64,000 nt of DNA from Caballeronia sp. NK8 (GTDB taxonomy: Bacteria > Pseudomonadota > Gammaproteobacteria > Burkholderiales > Burkholderiaceae). The position numbers and the translations under genes are program-made. The DNA is taken from the NCBI RefSeq assembly GCF_018408855.1, contig NZ_AP024324.1:1-64000 (forward strand). Direction: 5' to 3'. Below are positions 26,251 through 34,580 of the stretch, one piece after another; positions within the stretch are counted from its first letter, which is position 1; each line of letters begins with the position of its first letter. The notes beneath the pieces are model-generated. The model worked only from the letters and a program-made list of their open reading frames with translations. It was not told where the DNA came from and did no database searches.

Positions 26251-27171
26251 TCATGCGTGGCTGCCCATGTGCCGATGCAGAAAATCGGCCGCAAGATCGA
26301 GCGCACGCCGCGCCGCTTCCAGTTGCTCGACGCTCTGCTGAAACACGTGATGCATGCCGGTCCATTCCTGCAACGTCACGTCGTGGCCGCCTGCATGCGC
26401 GCGTTGCGCGTAGCGCAAGGCGTCGTCGTAGAGAATCTCGTCGGCGCCGACCTGAACGAGCAGCGGCGGCAGACGGTCGGGCACGGCGAAAAGTGGGGAC
26501 GCGCGCGGATCGCTTGCCGATGCATCGCCCGCATAACCGAGCGCGGCGGCGCGCAGGGCCGATTCGTCGAGCAGCACGTCCGCCGCTGCGCGCTCGCGCA
26601 TGCTCGCGCCGCTGAAGGTCAGATCCGTCCACGGCGAGAACACCACGGCGGCGCACGCCTTGTCGGTGTGCGCCAGCGTTGCGAGCGTCAGACCGCCGCC
26701 TGCCGAATCGCCGATCACGCCGACTTTGCCGAATCGACTGTGCAACCGTTCGACGGCGGCAGCCGCGAGATCGATCGCGACAGGCAACGCCGATTCGGGC
26801 GCAAGCGGATATTCGAGAATGTACGTCGTGCGCCGCGCCCGCGCCGCGATCTGGCTGACGAGGCCGCGATACGCGGGCGCGGTGCCCATCACATACGCGC
26901 CGCCGTGCAGGAACAGCAGGGCCTGATTGTCGACGGGATGCGCGGGGACGCAGACCCAGCCCGGCAGCGCGGCATCGGTCGATGGATGCAGCGACACATC
27001 GGCGAGCGGCGGCGTCGTCGCGAAGAACGCATCGTAGGCGACGCGTGGCGCGGCCTTCGCGAGCGGCCCGGACCAGAAGCGCCGGAACATCTCGTGCAAC
27101 GCGGGCAGGGCGTCGCGGTCGGCGGGCGACAACGGAAACACTTCGTGCGTCAGGTCGTTTTGCGTGGCCAT
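26251..27171 (-). CDS. Alpha/beta hydrolase, HSL (type IV esterase) family
   Basis: A 306-residue esterase. The oxyanion motif HGGAYVMG near residue 88 and the nucleophile elbow GDSAGGG near 154 mark the hormone-sensitive-lipase group. The final His is in GMHHVFQQ. It is the third gene of a minus-strand operon, 7 bp after the GMC oxidoreductase, and may hydrolyse an ester or lactone made by it. Confidence 0.88.
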   Translation of the reverse strand: MATQNDLTHEVFPLSPADRDALPALHEMFRRFWSGPLAKAAPRVAYDAFFATTPPLADVSLHPSTDAALPGWVCVPAHPVDNQALLFLHGGAYVMGTAPAYRGLVSQIAARARRTTYILEYPLAPESALPVAIDLAAAAVERLHSRFGKVGVIGDSAGGGLTLATLAHTDKACAAVVFSPWTDLTFSGASMRERAAADVLLDESALRAAALGYAGDASASDPRASPLFAVPDRLPPLLVQVGADEILYDDALRYAQRAHAGGHDVTLQEWTGMHHVFQQSVEQLEAARRALDLAADFLHRHMGSHA

Positions 27172-27178
27172 GTCGTCC

Positions 27179-28675
27179 TCACGGTGCGGCGAACACGCGA
27201 GCCGCGATGTGCTCGGCGATCATCATCGTCGTCAGATTGGTCGGCGCGCTCGGGATGCCGGGCATGATCGACGCATCGACGACCATCAGTCCGTCGATGC
27301 CATGCACGCGGCCTTCGCTGTCGACGACGCCGTCATCGCCCATCGGCACGGTCGAGGCCGGATGCGCGTAGGCGTCGAGATTGCCGAGAATCACCGGTTC
27401 GAGATCGGCGTCCGTCACCGACGCGCCCGGCGTCATCTCCTGCGCCACCGTCGCCGAAAACGCCTTCGAGCGGCCGATGCGCCGCGCGATTTTCACGCAC
27501 TCGATCATGCGGCGGCGATCGCGCGCGGTCGTCAGGAAGTTGTAGACGATCTGCGGCGCGCTGCGCGCATCGCGGTCTTTCAGCCGCACATAGCCGACCG
27601 ATTCGGGCTGCGTCACCGATGCCGCCAGCACGAGCGCGCCGCCCGTAGGCGATAGCGCCGGATCGAAGAGATGTGTCGCGGAGACGTGCAGGTCGAGGTC
27701 GCCGGGCGTCGCTTCCGACGAAGCCGTCCACAGGATCGCGCCGGCTGCGGGAAACATGCCGTTCGCGCCGGGTTTCAGCGCGTAGACGTTGTAGTAGAAC
27801 GGATGCTCCTGCAGGCGCTCTCCGACGGGCAGATCGGCCATGACCGGAATGCCCAGTTCGCGCAGATGCGCCGCCGGCCCGACGCCCGAGCGCATCAGGA
27901 TCGCGGGGCTGCCGAACGCGCCCGCGCAAAGAATCACGGTCTGCGCGCGCCAGGCGACGCCGTCCGTATCGAGCACGCCGGTGGCGCGGCCTTCGTCGAA
28001 CAGCACGCGGTCGATTTGCACGCCGCCCCTGACCGTGAGGTTGGGACGCGCGCGCACGGCGTCATCGAGGAACGCGATGCCCGTATTGATGCGACGCCCC
28101 GAAATCACGTTGAGCGGATACGGCGACACGCCCGCCTGTTCGTCGCCGTTGAAGTCCTCGATATAGGCAAAGCCGCATTCGAGCGCGCCGTCGACGAACG
28201 CGTTCACGGCGGCCGTCAGCTCGTCGCGACGCCGCCGGCGCACGGGCAGCGGGCCGTGACGTCCGCGATGGCGATCGTCGCCGTCGGGCGTATTCTCGAT
28301 CGATTTGAAGCAGTCGAGCACGTCGTCGAAGGACCAGCCCGCGAGGCCGCGCGCCGTCCACTTCGCGAAGTCGGCGGGGCGCGCGCGCATCGCGACGGCG
28401 GCATTCACCGTCGAACATCCGCCGAGCGCCTTCGCGCGCAACGCCGCGATCGTCGGTCCGCCTTCGACCACCGCGCCGCGATAACCCCAGTCGTGCTGCG
28501 CGTCGCCGCCCGCGTGATCGGCGTTCCAGAGCACCTCGGGAAACAGGTTCGGCCGATACGCGTTGCCCGCTTCGAGCAGCAGCACGCGGCGCGCCGCCTC
28601 GCCGCTGAGCCGGTTGGCGAGCACCGCGCCCGCCGACCCGCCGCCGACGATGACGATGTCATGGGTCTCGTTCAT
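27179..28675 (-). CDS. GMC-family FAD oxidoreductase
   Basis: A 498-residue flavoprotein of the glucose-methanol-choline family. The FAD-binding motif is DIVIVGGGSAGAVLANRLSG at the N terminus. The C-terminal signature AHPASTVPMG holds the active-site His, and SAPTNLTTMM carries the second catalytic position (Asn). It oxidises a primary alcohol or a similar substrate. The start at 28675 overlaps the cysteine hydrolase by 4 bases; the longer frame reaching 29095 lies within that gene. Confidence 0.9.
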   Translation of the reverse strand: MNETHDIVIVGGGSAGAVLANRLSGEAARRVLLLEAGNAYRPNLFPEVLWNADHAGGDAQHDWGYRGAVVEGGPTIAALRAKALGGCSTVNAAVAMRARPADFAKWTARGLAGWSFDDVLDCFKSIENTPDGDDRHRGRHGPLPVRRRRRDELTAAVNAFVDGALECGFAYIEDFNGDEQAGVSPYPLNVISGRRINTGIAFLDDAVRARPNLTVRGGVQIDRVLFDEGRATGVLDTDGVAWRAQTVILCAGAFGSPAILMRSGVGPAAHLRELGIPVMADLPVGERLQEHPFYYNVYALKPGANGMFPAAGAILWTASSEATPGDLDLHVSATHLFDPALSPTGGALVLAASVTQPESVGYVRLKDRDARSAPQIVYNFLTTARDRRRMIECVKIARRIGRSKAFSATVAQEMTPGASVTDADLEPVILGNLDAYAHPASTVPMGDDGVVDSEGRVHGIDGLMVVDASIMPGIPSAPTNLTTMMIAEHIAARVFAAP

Positions 28676-29289
28676 CGCGCGAACCCCTGCGCGACCTGGC
28701 CCATCAGCGTGGCGAACGGCATGTCGAGCGCGGCATAGACTTCGAGCGCTTTCGGGTCGGCGTTGTCGGCCATGATTTCCACCATCAGGGTCGCGTAGTC
28801 GGACACCTCGATGCCGAGCGCGGTCAGGCGCGCGAGTCCCGCTTCGTGCTTGTACGCGCTGAAGGTGCCGCACGCGTCGAGCGCGACGACCGGCTGATAG
28901 CCTTCCTCGCGCGCCGATATCGCCGGCAGCGACGCGCACACTTCGAAGCTCAGGCCCGCGATGATCAGATGATCGCGTTGCGCCGCCTTCACCTTTTCGA
29001 CGAAGCGCGGCTCGTCCCATGCGTTGACGGTCGAACGGTCGAGGATGTCGGCATCGCCGAGCGCCGCGCGCAGTTCGGGAATCGTCGGTCCCCACATGCT
29101 GTCGCGCGCCGTCGTGACCGCGATCACCGGCAGGCCGAGCGCCTTCGCGGCCTTCGCGAGTCCGACCACGTTGTGCTTGAGCTCACCGACGCCGATATCG
29201 CGCACACCGGTGAAAAGGCCGACCTGATGATCGATCAGCAGCACGGCGGTGTTGTCGCGGGTCATGCGCGTTCTCGCTTGGGCCTTCAT
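28672..29289 (-). CDS. Cysteine hydrolase, isochorismatase/YcaC-like
   Basis: A 205-residue isochorismatase-superfamily protein. The triad Asp is in AVLLIDHQVG near residue 20, and the nucleophile Cys is in LSFEVCASLPA near residue 123. The C-terminal half matches YcaC-like hydrolases rather than nicotinamidase. The start at 29289 has a GGAGACG site; upstream frames lie in the divergent promoter. It is the first gene of the operon and is divergent from a LysR gene. Confidence 0.85.
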   Translation of the reverse strand: MKAQARTRMTRDNTAVLLIDHQVGLFTGVRDIGVGELKHNVVGLAKAAKALGLPVIAVTTARDSMWGPTIPELRAALGDADILDRSTVNAWDEPRFVEKVKAAQRDHLIIAGLSFEVCASLPAISAREEGYQPVVALDACGTFSAYKHEAGLARLTALGIEVSDYATLMVEIMADNADPKALEVYAALDMPFATLMGQVAQGFAR

Positions 29290-29447
29290 CGTCGTCTCCA
29301 TGGGTTGGACACTGCGGAGCTTAGACGTCTGGCCGCGCGAAACAAGGCGTCGCCAATGGACGCTGCGTGCAACGAATTGGACGATCGGCGCGCGAAGCGC
29401 CGGATGACGCCGTGTAACATGCAACCATGCCATCGGGAATCACGCAC

Positions 29448-30356
29448 ATGCTGGATCTCAACGACATGTACTACTTCGTGCAGGTGGTCGATCACAAGAG
29501 CATCACCGCCGCCGCGCGCGCGCTCGCGCTGCCGAAATCGACCCTCAGCTATCGCGTGAATCAGCTCGAAGCGCAGCTCGGCGTGCGCCTCATCAATCGC
29601 ACGTCGCGCCAGTTCGCGGTGACGGAGATCGGCGCGGAGTTCTATGTGCATGCGCGCTCGATGCTTCAGGAAGCGCTCGCGGCGGAATCGGTGGTGCGTC
29701 AGCGCATGGTGTCGCCAAGCGGCCTCGTGCGGATCTCTACCGCCGTCGCGACCGCGCAGTTCGCGCTGCGCGGGCTGTTGCCGCGCTTCTGCGAGCGCTT
29801 TCCGAAAGTGCGGCTCATGGAGCGCCTGTCCGATGTCGAAGTCGATATCGTCGCCGAAGGTTTCGATATCGCGATCCGCGCACATAGCCAGCCGTTGCAG
29901 GATTCGACGCTGATCCAGCGGCCACTCGCGCCCACGCCCTGGATGCTGTTCAGCAGCCCGAATTTTTTCGACGGCGCGAAACTGCCCGAGCAGCCGGAGG
30001 ATATCGCGGAGCGGCGTTCGCTGTTCATGCTGCGCGAAGGCGTGCCCTACGAATGGACCCTGCGTCGCGATGACACCGTGCACACGGTGCGGGTCTCGCC
30101 GGTGCTCATGACGAGCTGCATGCTGACGCTCAAGGATGCGGCCGTCGCGGGACTGGGCATCGTCGCGCTGCCCGGTTATGTGTGCAGGGAAGAGCTTGCC
30201 GACGGCCGCCTGATGCGCGTGCTGCCCGCGTGGACCTGCGGCGATGCGCAGCTCACCGCGCTGGTGCCGTACGGGCAGAACCAGTTGCCGTCGGTGCGTG
30301 CGCTGCTGGACTATCTGGTGCTGGAAGTGCCGCCGGCCGTTTCGATCGAAGGATGA
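29448..30356 (+). CDS. LysR-family regulator, divergent from the hydrolase/GMC operon
   Basis: A 302-residue LysR protein with the HTH at KSITAAARALALPKSTLSYR (about residues 19-38), followed by an effector domain. MLDLNDMYYF at 29448 is the usual N terminus of the group; an in-frame ATG at 29427 is possible. It is divergent from the operon at 26251-29289 and probably controls it. Confidence 0.87.
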   Translation: MLDLNDMYYFVQVVDHKSITAAARALALPKSTLSYRVNQLEAQLGVRLINRTSRQFAVTEIGAEFYVHARSMLQEALAAESVVRQRMVSPSGLVRISTAVATAQFALRGLLPRFCERFPKVRLMERLSDVEVDIVAEGFDIAIRAHSQPLQDSTLIQRPLAPTPWMLFSSPNFFDGAKLPEQPEDIAERRSLFMLREGVPYEWTLRRDDTVHTVRVSPVLMTSCMLTLKDAAVAGLGIVALPGYVCREELADGRLMRVLPAWTCGDAQLTALVPYGQNQLPSVRALLDYLVLEVPPAVSIEG

Positions 30357-30365
30357 TCGCGACGC

Positions 30366-30668
30366 TCACACCGGATCGAATACCACCGCGCCGCGATCTT
30401 CGAAGTATGTGGCGCGACGCAGGAAGCGAAATACCTGACCGGCGATCTCGATCCTGTTCCGGCCGAGCCGCGTGCAGTGCAGAATTTCCTTCGCGACCGA
30501 CGCTGCGATGGTTCCGCGAAACATGAGCGCGCTCTGTTTGCCGGATACCTTGCCGATGTAGATCGCGCATGACGCATTGCACTCCTGCATCATGATGATG
30601 CTCTCCCCGACCTGCAACGGCAGTTGCAGGTATTCAGCGAAGTCCACCAGTGAGTCGTGCGCTTTCAT
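30366..30668 (-). CDS. Small conserved-looking hypothetical protein
   Basis: A 100-residue protein beginning MKAHDSLVDFAEYLQLPLQVG. It contains two alternating hydrophobic stretches (ESIIMMQECNASCAIYIGKV, RNRIEIAGQVFRFLRR) that suggest a small beta barrel like a PilZ or SH3 domain, but no PilZ RxxxR motif is clear. The start at 30668 is chosen over the longer frame from 30818, whose N terminus looks like noise. It is convergent with the LysR gene, 9 bp apart. Confidence 0.5.
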   Translation of the reverse strand: MKAHDSLVDFAEYLQLPLQVGESIIMMQECNASCAIYIGKVSGKQSALMFRGTIAASVAKEILHCTRLGRNRIEIAGQVFRFLRRATYFEDRGAVVFDPV

Positions 30669-30920
30669 GGAACGATTCCGAAAGGGCCTTCGATCAGACC
30701 TGCCGTCAGTTATCCAAACTGTTTGTTCTGAACGCCGTTTGTCGCTGCCTTGAGCAGCAGCCGTTGCAACCGGGAATCGAAACAATCGGGGCCGATCCGC
30801 GCGCTTCGCTCGATACACCGGTTCGACGAGGCGGCGTCAGGGCATGGTACGCGCTTTGGCGTGTTCATGCAGCGAATCTTGCGCGCGTCCGATCCCGGCG
30901 GGAATACCTCACGAGCGACA

Positions 30921-30963
30921 TTAACCGTTTCCTCAACCCGCACGCCGATTTTTTCAATTTACC
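30921..30963 (+). promoter_or_regulatory. 43-bp LysR-type operator, site A
   Basis: TTAACC-GTTT-CCTCAA followed, 21 bp after the TCAA, by TCAATTTACC. It lies 113 bp before the porin ATG. The same spacing occurs at sites B, C, D and E (see 34404, 40224, 47839, 33325). Confidence 0.6.
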
Positions 30964-30972
30964 TGCGGTATG

Positions 30973-30996
30973 GCGCTGGCAGAATTTCAGTGCGTT
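30973..30996 (+). promoter_or_regulatory. Conserved promoter block shared with tctC
   Basis: GCGCTGGCAGAATTTCA-N-TGCGTT lies 52 bp after the start of operator site A. The identical block, at the identical distance from its operator, is found at 34456-34479. The GG-to-GC distance is 12, so it is not a sigma-54 site. Confidence 0.5.
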
Positions 30997-31076
30997 ACAA
31001 ATACACAGAAAGACGTACACGACAGATGCGCGATAGACGCACGTCGTGATCTCATGGCAAGGAGACAGACAAGATC

Positions 31077-32216
31077 ATGAATTACAAGGCTGTAGCGTGT
31101 GCGTGCATTGCATCGATGTGCGTTTCGACGTCGTGGGCGCAGGATGACGAGGAGGGCACACCGCCCCCGAAACCTCTCGGTGCGAGTTCGGTGACGCTCT
31201 ACGGTCTCATCGATCAGGGCCTGGAGTTCGTCAACAACGTGGCGACCGGCAAGAACACGACGGCGAACGGCTGGCGCACCGGAGACGGCACGGCGACTTC
31301 GTACTTCGGCTTTCGCGGCAGCGAGGATCTGGGCGGCGGCGTCAAGGCCATCTTCGACCTGCAAGGCGGTTTCAGTCCGACCACCGGCGCATCCAGACAA
31401 GGTGGACGCCTGTTCGGACGGCAATCCTATGTAGGTATCGATGGACGGTACGGGCGGCTGACCTTCGGCCGGCAATACACGATGCGGTTCTTCGGCATCT
31501 CCTTCATCAACCCGTTCGGCACGGGCGCGCAGGGTCTCACGACGCTGGACAACGGCATTGCGAACGCGCGTGCCGATAACTCGGTGAGCTATCGGTACTT
31601 TCTCGGCGATTTCGAAGCCGGCGTGAACTACAGCTTCGGTCGCGATGCCGTCGACGGCAACAGCTCTGTCGCCACGAATTGCCCGGGGCAGACCTCGCCG
31701 TCGAATCAATGCCGCGAGTATTCGGCGCTGCTCAAGTACGAAGGACATAGCTGGGGCCTGGCCACATCCTACGAACGCAATTACGGCGGCACCTCGAAGA
31801 CGTGGGGCGGTCTCACATCGCCTGATCTGACGGACAGTCGTTTCACGCTGGGCGGCTACTTCATGATCTATCAGGCCAAGTTCGGCGTGGGCTGGATCAA
31901 GCGCGTGAACGAAGGCATCGCCACGCCGCGCAGCAATCTGTTCTGGGTGACGGGCACCATTCCCGTGACGCCTTTCTTCCACGTCGATGGCATGCTCGCG
32001 CAAATCAAATACGAGCACTCGCCGAACAAGGCGCTGATCGAGGTCTTGCGCGGCGAGTATCTGTTATCGAAGCGCACGCTGCTGTATCTGACCGGCGAGC
32101 ACATTCAGAACTCGGGCAATCTGGCCTTCGCGGCGACCACGCTCTCGCCCGTGCCCACGCCGCCCGCCGGCGGGGCGCAGATCTCCATCATCGCGGGAAT
32201 CAGACATACGTTCTGA
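31077..32216 (+). CDS. Gram-negative porin, Burkholderia type
   Basis: A 379-residue trimeric outer-membrane porin. It has a Sec signal ending near TSWAQ, the start of the barrel SSVTLYGLIDQGLEFV, many alternating beta strands, and a C-terminal Phe (GIRHTF) as the assembly signal. It probably admits the carboxylate or aromatic acid metabolised by the island to the right. The operator and promoter block shared with tctC supports coregulation. The first residues (MNYKAVACACIAS) also resemble those of tctC. Confidence 0.92.
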   Translation: MNYKAVACACIASMCVSTSWAQDDEEGTPPPKPLGASSVTLYGLIDQGLEFVNNVATGKNTTANGWRTGDGTATSYFGFRGSEDLGGGVKAIFDLQGGFSPTTGASRQGGRLFGRQSYVGIDGRYGRLTFGRQYTMRFFGISFINPFGTGAQGLTTLDNGIANARADNSVSYRYFLGDFEAGVNYSFGRDAVDGNSSVATNCPGQTSPSNQCREYSALLKYEGHSWGLATSYERNYGGTSKTWGGLTSPDLTDSRFTLGGYFMIYQAKFGVGWIKRVNEGIATPRSNLFWVTGTIPVTPFFHVDGMLAQIKYEHSPNKALIEVLRGEYLLSKRTLLYLTGEHIQNSGNLAFAATTLSPVPTPPAGGAQISIIAGIRHTF

Positions 32217-32225
32217 GTCGCGCGC

Positions 32226-32267
32226 GGCCGCGGCGGAGAAGCTCACGCAATCAGCTTCGCCGCGGCC
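32226..32267. terminator. GC-rich hairpin between convergent genes
   Basis: GGCCGCGGCG with an AAGCT end pairs with AGCTTCGCCGCGGCC across a short loop, between the porin stop and the last codons of the convergent binding-protein gene. There is no T-tract on either side. A bidirectional terminator is possible. Confidence 0.35.
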
Positions 32268-33259
32268 TGTGCCGCCGACATATCGGCTACATCGGAGAAC
32301 GGCTGCTTGCGCCTGAGGCTCCCCAATCCGACGTACATGTCCTGCTGATAATCGATGTCCGCGCGGCTCAGAGACAGATCGCGCGAATATGGCCGCTGCA
32401 TTTGATTGAAGTCCCAGGTCGCCCGGGCCGATGCCGCGTCAAACTTCTTCTGCGCGTGCTTGCGCGCTTCGAAGAACGCGTCGCGCGATGCGGGTGACAT
32501 CAGGTAATCGTAGAGCGAGCCATATGCGGCCATCACTGCGACGAGTCCCTCGTGCTTCGCGCGGATCGCGGTATCGGACGCGTAGGCCGTCTGGAAAATG
32601 CAGTGCGGCAGCGCCTGCCACATGTTTCCCTCGCCGAGGACCACGAGGCCGTCCTTGTCGTTCAGATGCGAGATGCTGGAACAGCAGGCGTCGGCCTCGC
32701 CGTTGACGACGGCTTCATGGCACTGGTCGTTGCTGCCTTTGTCGACGAAATCGACTTGGGATGCATCGATACCTTTCTCTTTCAGCAGTTGCAGCATCAG
32801 CGTATGCAGCAGGCCGCCGTCCGGACCCACCGCGACGGTCTTGCCCTTCAGATCGGCGAGCGTCGTCGCGCCGTCTGGTTTTGCAAAGACCGTCAGCGCA
32901 CACTTTTTCATCCCTGCGCCGACGATCTTCACGCGAGCGCCCTGCGCGATGCGCGGCAGCACCATGTTGTAGCCCGAAACCATGCAGACATCCGCGCTAT
33001 CGGCGGACACCGCATCGAACGGACCCGTCACGCCCGGCACTTCGACGATGCGCGCATCGACACCGAATCTCCTGAAGTACCCGAGTTCGTCCATGAGCAC
33101 GTTCAGCGTCGCGTTCTCCAGCCCCGGATTGCTGACGATCCGAAGCTGGCTTGCGGCCGCCCGCGCGAGAAAGGGCGCGGCGAGTCCACCCGTCGCGATG
33201 CTCAAACCGAGAAGGCTCGCGCCGCGCAGGAAGCGCCGGCGGTTGATGGTGCGTGTCAT
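32243..33259 (-). CDS. NitT/TauT-type substrate-binding protein, orphan
   Basis: A 338-residue periplasmic binding protein with a twin-arginine signal (INRRRFLRG, cleavage near ARAA) and a SsuA/THI5-like domain (LGYFRRFGVDARIVEVPG). No ABC permease or ATPase gene is adjacent, so it may serve a distant transporter or act as a sensor. It is divergent from the first LysR paralog and has operator site E in the spacer. Confidence 0.82.
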   Translation of the reverse strand: MTRTINRRRFLRGASLLGLSIATGGLAAPFLARAAASQLRIVSNPGLENATLNVLMDELGYFRRFGVDARIVEVPGVTGPFDAVSADSADVCMVSGYNMVLPRIAQGARVKIVGAGMKKCALTVFAKPDGATTLADLKGKTVAVGPDGGLLHTLMLQLLKEKGIDASQVDFVDKGSNDQCHEAVVNGEADACCSSISHLNDKDGLVVLGEGNMWQALPHCIFQTAYASDTAIRAKHEGLVAVMAAYGSLYDYLMSPASRDAFFEARKHAQKKFDAASARATWDFNQMQRPYSRDLSLSRADIDYQQDMYVGLGSLRRKQPFSDVADMSAAQAAAKLIA

Positions 33260-33324
33260 CGTCTGTCTCCGTGCGCCGGTCTGGCCGGCTATCTGCCCCG
33301 GATTGTGGCGACACGACGTGCGCC

Positions 33325-33367
33325 GGTCGATTGAGTAAAATGGCCGTAAGCTTAACGAGTTGGTAAA
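33325..33367 (-). promoter_or_regulatory. 43-bp LysR-type operator, site E
   Basis: Read on the minus strand: TTTACC-AACT-CGTTAA, then TCAATCGACC 21 bp after the TTAA. The spacing is the same as at the four plus-strand sites. It ends 65 bp before the start of the NitT/TauT binding protein and 20 bp from the divergent LysR start. Confidence 0.6.
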
Positions 33368-33387
33368 ACCCTGAAGAGGCGCGCGAC

Positions 33388-34344
33388 GTGTCGGAACTCG
33401 ACTGGTACTTGCAGATCAACCTGAAGGCGCGACATCTGCGCCTGCTCGTGACGATCGACACGTATCGCAATCTGAGTCAGGTCGCCGAAGTCACGCACGT
33501 CACGGTGCCGGCCGTGTCGAAATCGCTGGCCGAGCTCGAACGCGGGCTCGGGCTCACCTTGTTCTCGCGCACCGCGCAGGGCCTGATTCCCACGCCCTAC
33601 GGCGACTGTCTGATCCGTCACGCGCGCTCGATGCTGACGATCCTCCACCAGGCCCGCGACGAGCTGAAGGCGCTGAGTTCGGGCGCGGAGGGGAAGGTTC
33701 ACATCGGCATGTTGCCGGCTTCTGCTTCGGTGCTGCTGACGCAGGCGCTGAGCCTGCTCAAGCAGCGCTCGCCGGGCACGAACGTGACGGTCATCGAAGG
33801 CACGACGGGGTCGCTTCTGCCCGAACTCTGGCAAGGGCATCTCGATCTCGTCGTCGGCCGCCTGCCGCCGCCGGATACGCTCGGCAGCTTCGAGGAGAAA
33901 GAGCTTCTCGAAGAGCCCGTGACGCTCGTGACGGGCCGTCAGCATCCGCTGGCCCGAAGGAAAACCCTGACATGGGCGGACCTTCATCCGTATCCGTGGA
34001 TTCTTCCGCCGGTCGGCTCCATCCTGCGCGATCCGCTGGAACGCGCACTCGAAGCGCACGAAGTGCCGCTGACGAACAACTACATCGAAACGCTCTCGGT
34101 TCACGTCGTGCGCGCGCATCTGCAAGTATCCGATTGCATCGCCGTGATGGCCGATACCGCCGCCAACGACGCCACGCAGCCGCAACCGCTCCACACCCTT
34201 CCGCTGAGCCTGCCGCGCCTGCTGCGGCCGGCCGGCGTGCTCTGGAACCGCGTGCGCGGGCTGACGCCCAGTGCCCGGCTGATGGTTTCCTGTCTGGAAG
34301 AGGCCGCCGGGCGTCTCGCCGAGAAAGGACAGGGCACGCGCTGA
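33388..34344 (+). CDS. LysR-family regulator, paralog 1
   Basis: A 318-residue LysR protein of the GbpR/CbbR-like group with a GTG start. The HTH lies around residues 25-45 (YRNLSQVAEVTHVTVPAVSK). It is nearly identical over most of its length to the protein at 39223-40212; differences concentrate at the C terminus. The two should bind the same operator and may differ in inducer. It sits between the binding-protein gene and tctC, each with an operator copy. Confidence 0.88.
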   Translation: MSELDWYLQINLKARHLRLLVTIDTYRNLSQVAEVTHVTVPAVSKSLAELERGLGLTLFSRTAQGLIPTPYGDCLIRHARSMLTILHQARDELKALSSGAEGKVHIGMLPASASVLLTQALSLLKQRSPGTNVTVIEGTTGSLLPELWQGHLDLVVGRLPPPDTLGSFEEKELLEEPVTLVTGRQHPLARRKTLTWADLHPYPWILPPVGSILRDPLERALEAHEVPLTNNYIETLSVHVVRAHLQVSDCIAVMADTAANDATQPQPLHTLPLSLPRLLRPAGVLWNRVRGLTPSARLMVSCLEEAAGRLAEKGQGTR

Positions 34345-34403
34345 TCGCGCGTTTCCAAAGCCGCTTCTGAAGATTCCCCATTGCAGATTCCCTCCTGCAA
34401 GCC

Positions 34404-34446
34404 TTAACCATTTGCTCAAGTCCCCGGCGCTTTTTCTCAATTGACC
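34404..34446 (+). promoter_or_regulatory. 43-bp LysR-type operator, site B
   Basis: TTAACC-ATTT-GCTCAA, then TCAATTGACC 21 bp after the TCAA; 134 bp before the tctC ATG. Together with the promoter block at 34456-34479 it aligns without gaps to 30921-30996, with 56 of 76 bases identical. Confidence 0.6.
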
Positions 34447-34455
34447 CATTCTGTC

Positions 34456-34479
34456 GCGCTGGCAGAATTTCATTGCGTT
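34456..34479 (+). promoter_or_regulatory. Conserved promoter block shared with the porin gene
   Basis: GCGCTGGCAGAATTTCA-N-TGCGTT, 23 of 24 bases identical to the block at 30973. It lies about 100 bp before tctC. Confidence 0.5.
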
Positions 34480-34580
34480 CACTCGAATATGAACGGCAGC
34501 GCGATCCACCATGGGGACGGTTCTGTTGCCATGGGCCCAGAGCATGGATCGTGCATCAGAACACGGAGACAGGGACGACC

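Noticed and set aside
34459..34477. Apparent sigma-54 site TGGCAGAATTTCATTGC upstream of tctC (and its copy at 30977)
   Set aside because: GG and GC are 12 bases apart rather than 10, so RpoN should not recognise it. It is listed as a conserved promoter block of unknown type.
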